DNA of 28,403 nt from DASZQY01 sp048498575 (GTDB taxonomy: Bacteria; Pseudomonadota; Alphaproteobacteria; Rhizobiales; Kaistiaceae), in NCBI GenBank assembly GCA_048498575.1, contig JBEHXS010000016.1, forward strand, positions 1 through 28,403. Reading direction: 5' to 3'. Of this stretch, positions 17,811 to 24,240 are shown one piece after another; within the stretch, counting starts at the first letter, position 1; each line of letters begins with the position of its first letter. The position numbers were made by a program, and so were the translations under genes. The notes below the pieces were generated by a model. That model saw nothing but the letters and a program-made list of their open reading frames with translations. It did not search any database and was not told where the DNA came from.

Positions 17811-18454
17811 TTCGAGCCGACGCCGCCGCCGATGGTGGTGGTCACGCCACCGGTCGTCGTGGTTATGAGGCCGCCGCTGTTGATCACGGTAGTGCCCGGC
17901 GCCACCATCATCACCGAGCCCGAAGGCTGCTTCGGCCGCCAGGTGCCGAGATCCAGCGTCCAGAAATACTTGTACTTGCTGGCGGGATTGATCGAGAGCG
18001 CAATGCCGATCTTGGTCGCCGCCGGATCGAGCAGGTTGGCGTTGTGGCCGGGCGAGGCGCGCCATGCGTCGAGAACGACGGCGAGGCTGGGTTGGCCCGC
18101 GGCGACGTTCTCGCCGGCATCGGCCGCCTCGAAGCCGCCGGCGATCAGCCGCTGCTCGAAGCTCCCTTCTCCAGGCAGCACGTGACTCATGGTGTCGGCA
18201 GCTGCCATGCGGTCGGAATGCACCTTGGCGATCTGCATCAGCGTCGGATCGACGGTGACGGGGCCGAGGCCTTTCGTCCGCCGGTAGTCCGAGATCAGCG
18301 CCGCCGCCTCGTTGGCGTCGACCGTTGCGGTCTTGAGCGAGACGTTGCTCTTGAAAATCGGGCTGTCGTCGGCGCCGCCGCTGATCGTCGAACATGCCGC
18401 GAGGAGCGGCAGGGCAAGGGAAGCGGCGAGGGCGGCAATTCTGGCGCGAGTCAT
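17807..18454 (-). CDS. CAP-domain (SCP/YkwD-like) lipoprotein
   Basis: This 215-residue protein has a lipoprotein signal with lipobox L-L-A-A-C21, so it is membrane-anchored in the envelope. Residues about 45-175 form a CAP/SCP domain, with HSDRMAAADTMSH, GENVAAGQPS, and WRASPGHNANLL. These match the usual histidine/glutamate cavity and the C-terminal W-x-x-S-x-G-H-x-x-N-L-L motif. After the domain comes a Thr/Gly-rich tail (TTTTGGVTTTIGGGVGSN). The ATG at 18454 has GGAAGAAG upstream; a longer frame upstream lacks a signal peptide at its start. The function of bacterial CAP lipoproteins is generally unknown. Confidence 0.85.
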   Translation of the reverse strand: MTRARIAALAASLALPLLAACSTISGGADDSPIFKSNVSLKTATVDANEAAALISDYRRTKGLGPVTVDPTLMQIAKVHSDRMAAADTMSHVLPGEGSFEQRLIAGGFEAADAGENVAAGQPSLAVVLDAWRASPGHNANLLDPAATKIGIALSINPASKYKYFWTLDLGTWRPKQPSGSVMMVAPGTTVINSGGLITTTTGGVTTTIGGGVGSN

Positions 18455-18577
18455 GCGAGGCTTCTTCCGGGGAGCGAGGGCTGGCGAACTGCCGGTGGAT
18501 TGCGACGGAATTGCGGGCGGCGCAAGTCTCGGGCGCCCGGCTTGGCGCGGCGGCTTCAATCGGTTAGGCATCCGCCA

Positions 18578-19168
18578 ATGTTCATCGCCCCACTCTTCGG
18601 CAAGGTCGTCTGGGTACTCGGCGTCATCGTCTGGTACGCCATCCGCTATCCGGCCCAGCGTCGCGCACGCAAGTTCGGCGTCCAGCGTTCTGTCGGCGGT
18701 CCCGGCGATCGCATCGCGCTCGTCATTGCCGCGCTCGGACAGTTCCTCATTCCCGGCATCTATGCCTTCACCGGCTGGCCGGCGTTTGCGGATTATCCGC
18801 TGCACGTCGTGCAGGCGGCGCTCGGCGTGGTCGCGCTCGTTGGGGCGCTCGTTCTCTTCCGCCTCACCCACAAGCAGCTCGGGCGTAACTGGTCGGTGAC
18901 GCTGGCAACCCGGTCCAACCATGGCCTGGTCACCACCGGGCTCTACGCCTGGGTTCGTCATCCGATGTATTCGTCTTTCCTGCTTTTCGCCCTGGCGCAG
19001 GCGCTGCTACTGCCGAACTGGATCGGCGGATTGGCCGGCCTTGTCGGCTTCGGAGTGCTGTTCTTTTACCGGGTCAACCGGGAGGAGGGCATGATGACCG
19101 AAACCTTCGGCGAGGCCTACCGGGCCTACGCCGGCCGCACGGCGCGGCTCATCCCGTGGCTCTATTGA
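18578..19168 (+). CDS. ICMT/PEMT-like integral membrane methyltransferase
   Basis: This 196-residue protein has four to five membrane segments. The C-terminal half shows the isoprenylcysteine carboxyl methyltransferase/phospholipid methyltransferase signature. R-H-P-M-Y lies in TTGLYAWVRHPMYSS, followed by a paired hydrophobic helix and then R-V-N-R-E-E-G-M-M-x-E-x-F-G-E-A-Y-R-A-Y, where the conserved Glu and Tyr help bind S-adenosylmethionine. Bacteria lack CAAX proteins, so the substrate is probably a lipid, a small isoprenoid or unknown. The ATG at 18578 gives a start directly before the first helix. It diverges from the CAP lipoprotein gene across 123 bases. Confidence 0.83.
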   Translation: MFIAPLFGKVVWVLGVIVWYAIRYPAQRRARKFGVQRSVGGPGDRIALVIAALGQFLIPGIYAFTGWPAFADYPLHVVQAALGVVALVGALVLFRLTHKQLGRNWSVTLATRSNHGLVTTGLYAWVRHPMYSSFLLFALAQALLLPNWIGGLAGLVGFGVLFFYRVNREEGMMTETFGEAYRAYAGRTARLIPWLY

Positions 19169-19233
19169 GGTTGCATTCCGGCCACACGGTAACCCTGCGA
19201 CGATTTTTGCCCGCCTTCCGGACCGCGGGCCGA

Positions 19234-19260
19234 TTGACCAAATGAGGCAGAATCTGCCTC
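19234..19260 (+). promoter_or_regulatory. Promoter-proximal perfect palindrome before the first hydrolase
   Basis: GAGGCAGAATCTGCCTC (19244-19260) has two perfect 8-base arms around one central base. It starts 4 bases after TTGACC (19234-19239), a good -35 box; a weak -10-like TCTATC follows at 19259-19264. A dimeric repressor bound here would cover the promoter spacer. The gene starts at 19299. No regulator is adjacent, so operator function is inferred. Confidence 0.42.
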
Positions 19261-19298
19261 TATCCCGGCGCGGCAGAATTCGGGAGACGTTGGAATCC

Positions 19299-19895
19299 AT
19301 GCTCTGGAAGCGTATCGCCGGCGCCGCGATCCTCGCCGCCCTGGCTTTCGTCCACCCCCTTGCCGCCGATGCCGCGGTTCCCAAGCCCCAGAAGGGCAGC
19401 GTGTATCTGTTCCGCGGTCTGGCGAACGTCTTCTCGCTTGGCCTCGATGCGCTGAGCCAGGAACTCGCCAAGCGCGGCGTGCAATCGACGGTCCTGAACT
19501 ACAACGGCTGGATGTCCGTCGCCCAGGACATCGAGGATCGCTACCGCACCGACAAGAACACGCTTCCGGTCATCGTCATGGGCCATTCCTTCGGCGCCGA
19601 CGTGACGCTGGAGCTGTCGGCCGAGCTGAAGAAGCACGGCATCCCGGTCGCTTTGATCGTCGAATTTGACGCGGTGACCCAAAAGATCGTGCCCAGCAAC
19701 GTCAAGCACGTCATCAACTTCTACGAGCCCGAAGGCATTGGCCTGAAGCTTGAGGGAGAACCCGGCTTCCACGGCAAGATCGACAACGTCGACCTGTCCA
19801 AGTCGGACCCCGATATCGGCCATCTCAACATCGAAAAGAGCGAAAAACTGCACGCCCGCGCCATCGCTGCGGTGCTGGCGACGCTTGGTCGCTAG
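19299..19895 (+). CDS. Exported alpha/beta-hydrolase-like protein (paralogue 1)
   Basis: This 198-residue protein has a Sec signal peptide (about 1-25, cleavage near ADA-AVPK), so it is likely periplasmic. It has the serine-hydrolase elbow G-H-S97-F-G (95-99). A possible acid residue is D124 (VEFDAV), and a possible catalytic histidine is H175 (IGHLNIEK). That order matches a small lipase/thioesterase-like fold without a lid. It is clearly homologous to the next gene, sharing GSVYLxRG, AQDI, NVKHVIN, GHLNI and VLAxL. The substrate is unknown. I chose the ATG at 19299; an in-frame TTG nine bases upstream is a possible alternative. It lies downstream of a palindrome-bearing promoter. Confidence 0.78.
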   Translation: MLWKRIAGAAILAALAFVHPLAADAAVPKPQKGSVYLFRGLANVFSLGLDALSQELAKRGVQSTVLNYNGWMSVAQDIEDRYRTDKNTLPVIVMGHSFGADVTLELSAELKKHGIPVALIVEFDAVTQKIVPSNVKHVINFYEPEGIGLKLEGEPGFHGKIDNVDLSKSDPDIGHLNIEKSEKLHARAIAAVLATLGR

Positions 19896-20000
19896 CGAAA
19901 AATAGCGTTCTCCCCATGTTTTGTGGCCGGAGTCGTTAGCCCGGCCGCGCCATTTTCGGCTAATATGACGCCTGCCCGGACGCGGGCGGGGAGATTGTGT

Positions 20001-20630
20001 ATGCGGCGTATATGGGCGGCGGCGGTGCTGGGATTCGTCGCGCTGGCCCTCAGCGCCTGTGCCGATCCGCGCCTGACGGTGCCGCTCTCTTCCGTGCAGG
20101 TCGCGCAGCCTGCGATCGCCGGCTCCGTCTATCTCATCCGCGGCGGCTTCAACATCTTCTCGACCGGCATGGACGAGCTCGCCGAGAAGCTTCGTCAGGT
20201 GCACGTCGATGCGCAGGTCGTCGGCCACGCGACCTGGAACCAGACGGCTCAGGACATCCGTCGCGAATATGCCGCCACCCACGCGCCGATCGTGCTCATC
20301 GGCCATTCATGGGGCGCGCTCGCGGCTGAGCTGATCGCCCGCGACCTCAACCGCGACGCTATTCCCGTGGCGCTGCTCGAGCTCTACGATTCCACCGACC
20401 CGCTTACCGTCACGCCGAACGTGAAGCACGTCATCAACTACATGTCGCTCACCGGCATCCACGACGGCGCCACCGCAAGCGGCGAGACCGGCTTCACCGG
20501 CACGATCGACAACGTGAAGGTGCCGGAATACGGCCATCTCAACATCGACAACGCCCCGGCCATGCACCAGCGCAGCATCGCCGACGTACTGGCGGCGCTG
20601 CGTCCGGCCAAGCGGAAGACGCGCCCCTAA
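20001..20630 (+). CDS. Alpha/beta-hydrolase-like lipoprotein (paralogue 2)
   Basis: This 209-residue paralogue of the preceding protein is a predicted lipoprotein (lipobox L-S-A-C20), so it is anchored in a membrane rather than soluble. It keeps the nucleophile elbow G-H-S103-W-G, an acid candidate D130 or D133 (LELYDSTDP), and the histidine H179 (GHLNID). It shares the opening GSVYLIRGGFNIFSTGMDEL and the end RSIADVLAALRP with paralogue 1. The start at 20001 has GGGGAGA about 6 bases upstream. There are 105 bases between the two genes, enough for a separate promoter; TAATAT lies near 19961. The substrate is unknown. Confidence 0.8.
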   Translation: MRRIWAAAVLGFVALALSACADPRLTVPLSSVQVAQPAIAGSVYLIRGGFNIFSTGMDELAEKLRQVHVDAQVVGHATWNQTAQDIRREYAATHAPIVLIGHSWGALAAELIARDLNRDAIPVALLELYDSTDPLTVTPNVKHVINYMSLTGIHDGATASGETGFTGTIDNVKVPEYGHLNIDNAPAMHQRSIADVLAALRPAKRKTRP

Positions 20631-20792
20631 ATACTGCCGCCGGCAGTGCGATTCGCCTTTGCCGCCAAAGCGCGCCAAAATCGCCGCCGGTTGCGAATGG
20701 AAGGCGGCTGGCTGGGCTCCCATGCATCTTCGCGATGACGACGCGCCTTGCGTCTCCATGTCCGGTTCCGGCGTTCGCCGGGAGGCCGGCCG

Positions 20793-21674
20793 TTGATCCT
20801 TGTCCTCGGCGGCCACGGCCAGCTCGGCACGGAACTGATGATGCGGGCACGCGCCCACGACGTGGCGCTGACGGCGGCCGGGCATGACGAGGTCGATGTC
20901 GCCGATCCGAAGACGATCGCGCGGGCGGTGGCGCGTTACCGGCCGACGGTGATCGTCAATGCCGCCGCCTTCAACAACGTCGATCGCGCCGAAGCGCAGC
21001 CTGCGGCGGCCCAGCGGGTCAACGCCCTTGGCCCCTCGGTGGTTGCGGTGGCGGCAAAGCGCGCCGGCCTGCCGGTGATCCACGTCTCCACCGACTATGT
21101 CTTCGACGGCGAGAAGGCGGGCGCCTACCGCGAGGACGATCCGGTCGGGCCGGTCAATGTGTACGGCCGCACGAAGGAGAAGGGCGAGGAGGGCGTGCGC
21201 AACGGCCACGCCCAGCATCTCATCCTGCGCACGAGCTGGCTCTACGGCGTCCACGGCGCGAACTTTGTGAAGACGGTCGTGCGGCTCGCCGCCGAAAAGG
21301 ACGCCATGGGCTTCCCCGCTGCCCAACGCGCTTCGCCGACCTCGGCCACCGACATGGCCCGCGCCGTCCTGGTCGCCGTTACGGCGATCGGGCCCAAGTT
21401 CTCGGGCTGGGGCACCTACCACGTTGCCGGCGCGGGCTCGGCCTCCCGCCACGAAATGGCGACGGCGATCGTCAACGCGCAGGCGCGCTTCACCGGCAAG
21501 CGGCCGCCCGTCGAGATCGTCGCGCCGGCGGCCCCGCCGGCGGCGCGGCGGCCGGCCAACACGGCGCTCGATTCCTCGAAGTTCGCGATGGCATTCGGCT
21601 ATGCCCCGGGCGGCTGGCAGGAGGGCATCGAGCGCACGGTCGCGGCACTCTTCGCGCAAGCCGGCGCGCCCTAG
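20793..21674 (+). CDS. RmlD-like NAD(P)-dependent sugar reductase (dTDP-4-dehydrorhamnose reductase family)
   Basis: This 293-residue extended-SDR protein has the RmlD pattern: G-G-H-G-Q-L-G at the N-terminus (6-12), STDYVFDG, and the catalytic Y-x-x-x-K (YGRTK), then RTSWLYG and a C-terminal sugar-binding region. RmlD makes dTDP-L-rhamnose in the last step of the pathway. The rfbA, rfbB and rfbC partners are absent from this window, so the sugar product is uncertain. The start is TTG at 20793, supported by GGAGG (20781-20785) 7 bases upstream. It is followed by tRNA-Arg on the other strand, 6 bases beyond its stop. Confidence 0.87.
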   Translation: MILVLGGHGQLGTELMMRARAHDVALTAAGHDEVDVADPKTIARAVARYRPTVIVNAAAFNNVDRAEAQPAAAQRVNALGPSVVAVAAKRAGLPVIHVSTDYVFDGEKAGAYREDDPVGPVNVYGRTKEKGEEGVRNGHAQHLILRTSWLYGVHGANFVKTVVRLAAEKDAMGFPAAQRASPTSATDMARAVLVAVTAIGPKFSGWGTYHVAGAGSASRHEMATAIVNAQARFTGKRPPVEIVAPAAPPAARRPANTALDSSKFAMAFGYAPGGWQEGIERTVAALFAQAGAP

Positions 21675-21680
21675 GCGGCG

Positions 21681-21757
21681 TGGTGTCCCCGGCGTGACTC
21701 GAACACGCGACCCTCGGTTTAGGAAACCGATGCTCTATCCGGCTGAGCTACGGGGAC
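21681..21757 (-). tRNA. tRNA-Arg (anticodon CCT)
   Basis: This 77-base tRNA on the minus strand includes an encoded CCA. The acceptor arms GTCCCCG and CGGGGAC pair fully (21757-21751 with 21691-21685), then A and CCA. The anticodon stem TCGGT/ACCGA surrounds the loop TTCCTAA, giving anticodon CCT (21723-21721), which reads AGG. The T-loop GTTCGAGTC is normal. No integrase or duplicated 3' tRNA fragment was seen, so there is no sign of an integrated element. Confidence 0.95.
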
Positions 21758-21843
21758 CCGCTGGCACCGTGCCGATCTAACAGTCCGGCGAGTGCGACGG
21801 AAGGGGTCTCGCCAGCGGCTCGTTGCTGGCCCGGCCGCTCGCC

Positions 21844-23031
21844 TCAGGCGACATGCACCACGACGTTGGCACCGGGCTCGTCGAGACTCATTCTCTCCAC
21901 CCGGTTCCTGCCACGGGCCTTGGCCCGATAGAGCGCGTCGTCCGCGTCCTTCAGCACGTCACTGAGGGTCTGGCCCGGCATGGCTTGCGCGACGCCCGCG
22001 CTGACCGTTGCGTTGAGGGGATGGCTGCCGTCTGACTGACTGGCAGCTGCAAATGCCACGCGTATGCGGTCGGCAATGACACAAGCTGCCGCGGCGCTTG
22101 TCTCCGGGAATACCGCGTCGAATTCCTCGCCGCCGATACGGCCAATCAGGTCGCGATCGCGCAACATCCGTTTGGCGACCATGCTGAAGCAGCCAATGAC
22201 CTGATCGCCGACTGCGTGGCCGTAGCCGTCATTCACTGTCTTGAAATGATCGAGATCGAAGGCGACCACGGACCACGGTCGGTCCGCCGTCGTGCACCGG
22301 TTGAGCGAGGCCACCGCCGCCTCCATGAAGGCAGCGCGGTTGAGCATGCCGGTGAGCCCGTCGATGGTCGCCACGGCCTTCAGCCCGAGCGCTTCCCGGT
22401 CGAAAGCCATCGTCACGATCAGAAATGCGCCCCCGACGGTCAGCAGAAACGCCTCGAAGTAGATCAGCCCGAATGCGTTGCTCAGCGGCGGCAAGGTGTC
22501 GGCGGAAATCTCGCCAAAGAAGCCAAAGACGACGCCGGCCGCGTTGATCGAGCCGTCGAACAGCAACAGGCAGAAGAGGGGCCAGCGCGCCTTCAACCTC
22601 TCTCCCCGGCCGCGCCACATCTCCAGCGCAGCCCAATAGCTGTAGGTAGCGCCGACGGCCCAGAGGGCGGATATCTGGAGATGAGGCGACGCCCGGAAGA
22701 CCGGTATCGCGAGTGCGCCGAGCCACAGCAACATGCCGGCGACGACAATTCCGAGGGGGACCCCTGCGTGGTGCGTCCGCCGTGCAGCCGCCCAGTACGA
22801 TGCCGATGCGGCGTTGAGCAGCGTCGCAACGATCACGCGCGAGCCAAGGTCGGGAAGCCCGTTCTTCGCCGCCAGGATGGCGGTCGCGACCGAAACGCAG
22901 AGGCAGGCGACGCTCCACCAGATAGCCGCGCGTATCGTCGGATTATACCAGCGGGCAATGAGCAGAATTGCTCCGACCAGCGCGGTGACAAAGCTGTCGG
23001 CGGCCAACAGGGTCGGTAAATCGAGGTTCAT
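21844..23031 (-). CDS. Membrane-bound diguanylate cyclase (GGDEF)
   Basis: This 395-residue protein has an N-terminal membrane sensor region of six to seven hydrophobic segments (about 10-208). A GGDEF domain follows (about 215-380). The catalytic motif is G-G-E-E-F (300-304), which is permissive for activity. An RxxD inhibitory site (R291-D294) sits exactly five residues upstream, so product feedback by cyclic di-GMP is expected. TIDGLTGMLNRAAF and DLDHFKTVND are canonical. The sensor does not match a domain I can name. I prefer the ATG at 23031 (MNLDLP) over a TTG at 23079 with a badly spaced ribosome site. It makes cyclic di-GMP from two GTP. Confidence 0.9.
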   Translation of the reverse strand: MNLDLPTLLAADSFVTALVGAILLIARWYNPTIRAAIWWSVACLCVSVATAILAAKNGLPDLGSRVIVATLLNAASASYWAAARRTHHAGVPLGIVVAGMLLWLGALAIPVFRASPHLQISALWAVGATYSYWAALEMWRGRGERLKARWPLFCLLLFDGSINAAGVVFGFFGEISADTLPPLSNAFGLIYFEAFLLTVGGAFLIVTMAFDREALGLKAVATIDGLTGMLNRAAFMEAAVASLNRCTTADRPWSVVAFDLDHFKTVNDGYGHAVGDQVIGCFSMVAKRMLRDRDLIGRIGGEEFDAVFPETSAAAACVIADRIRVAFAAASQSDGSHPLNATVSAGVAQAMPGQTLSDVLKDADDALYRAKARGRNRVERMSLDEPGANVVVHVA

Positions 23032-23409
23032 GCTGCGCGCGTCCGGAAATGCCGGTTGGCGCAACGCTCCGGTTTTCAATCCTCGCAGGTGAGGTCACCG
23101 CCCGATGCGCCCACCGGTTCGTTGCTGCAGCCTACCCGGCACTCGTTCAGGGCCGATTAGCGGGAAGCGTTAGAAACCAGGGCACCGGAATAACGACTGC
23201 GTAACCATCTCGCCGCGGGAATGCCCGCCGCGCACAGCGTGCAGAGAGGATGCTCGCCCTGGGCTCGAACCTGGCGACAAGCGGCGGCAGCAGCTCAAAC
23301 CGAGGGAGATCCGACTCGGCCGCCCATGGCGGTCAGGGAATACTTTCCCGCAGTCCCACCGTAGGCTCTCTTCCCGGCGCGGCGCGGCTGCTTCACTGGA
23401 GCGCGACAG
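23032..23409. other. Non-coding stretch between the GGDEF and SNase-like genes
   Basis: These 378 bases have no gene I can support. They would hold the promoters of two divergent genes. Near the right end three short hairpins follow one another almost without gaps: CCGAG/CTCGG (23300-23304, 23315-23319), CCGCC/GGCGG (23320-23324, 23328-23332) and GGGAA/TTCCC (23336-23340, 23345-23349). They end 60 bases before the SNase-like start codon and could form a structured leader. Confidence 0.5.
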
Positions 23410-24240
23410 ATGAGGTCTGGAAGGTCGGGCACTATCGCATTGGTGTCAGCGCTCGCGCTGCTGAGTTGTCTTGTGCGTGGTCCGGCGCGCGCGGACGAAT
23501 GCCCTGCCGCCGGCACCGATCCGCTCTCCGTCGCCTCCGTCCTGGACGGCGCGACGCTACGCCTCAGCGATGGCAGCGAGGTGAGGCTCGCCGGCATCGA
23601 GGCGCCGGCGCCGCCGCTCGGCTTGCCGGCCGATGCACCGTGGCCGATTGCCGACCAGGCACGCGCGGGGCTCGCCGCGCTCATCGCCGGAGGGCCGGTC
23701 ACCGCCGCCTGGACGGGCGCAGAACCCGACCGGTACGGCCGCCGCCACGCCTTCGTGTTCGCTGGCGGTGCGCCGGTGGCGCAGGCGTTGCTCGGCGAAG
23801 GTCTGGCGCGGGCCCGCGTTTATTCCGGCGAGGGCGCCTGCTTTGCCGAATTTCTGGCGGCAGAAGCCCCGGCGCTTGCCGTCTCGCGCGGCCTGTGGGC
23901 CCTGTCACAGTTTCGGCCGCGGCAGGCCGGCGATCCTTCGCTTGGCGATGAAAACGGCCTATATGACGTCGTCGAAGGTCAGGTCGATTCCGTGGGACAT
24001 GGGACGCGCATGACCTTCCTCGATTTCGGGCGTGACTTCCGGCGCGATTTCACCGTCATGGTGCCGCAACAAGTGGCCGCGGCGTTGGTTGCGTCGGGGC
24101 TTGCTCTCGACACGCTCGCCGGCAAGCGCGTGCGGGTGCGCGGCGTGATCGAGGAGAGCGGCGGTCCGGCAATCGTGCTGGATAACGCCGGCGAACTGGT
24201 GGTTATCGGCAAGGCGAATGGCGCAGCCATCGGCGATTGA
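23410..24240 (+). CDS. Exported staphylococcal-nuclease-like protein, probably catalytically impaired
   Basis: This 276-residue protein has a signal peptide (about 1-28). An SNase-like OB-fold follows (about 40-170: VLDGATLRLSDGSEVRLAGIEAP, DRYGRRHAFVF, QALLGEGLARARVY). A second C-terminal region (about 185-265) looks like another OB-type unit and ends near VLDNAGELVVIG. Aligned by eye to S. aureus nuclease, R59 and R111 match the two catalytic arginines. The position of general base Glu43 is Ala67, the calcium ligand Asp21 is Ala48, and Asp40 is Glu64. Binding without cleavage is therefore plausible. GGAG lies about 9 bases before the ATG. The end overlaps the M48 gene by 23 bases. Confidence 0.83.
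   Translation: MRSGRSGTIALVSALALLSCLVRGPARADECPAAGTDPLSVASVLDGATLRLSDGSEVRLAGIEAPAPPLGLPADAPWPIADQARAGLAALIAGGPVTAAWTGAEPDRYGRRHAFVFAGGAPVAQALLGEGLARARVYSGEGACFAEFLAAEAPALAVSRGLWALSQFRPRQAGDPSLGDENGLYDVVEGQVDSVGHGTRMTFLDFGRDFRRDFTVMVPQQVAAALVASGLALDTLAGKRVRVRGVIEESGGPAIVLDNAGELVVIGKANGAAIGD

Noticed and set aside
16583..18577. Long N-terminal extension of the ICMT-like protein
   Set aside because: The frame runs through the GNAT and CAP-lipoprotein genes in other frames; the real start is the ATG at 18578.
21681..21757. tRNA-Arg as an attachment site for an integrated element
   Set aside because: No integrase, no duplicated tRNA 3' end, and flanking genes are ordinary chromosomal ones.
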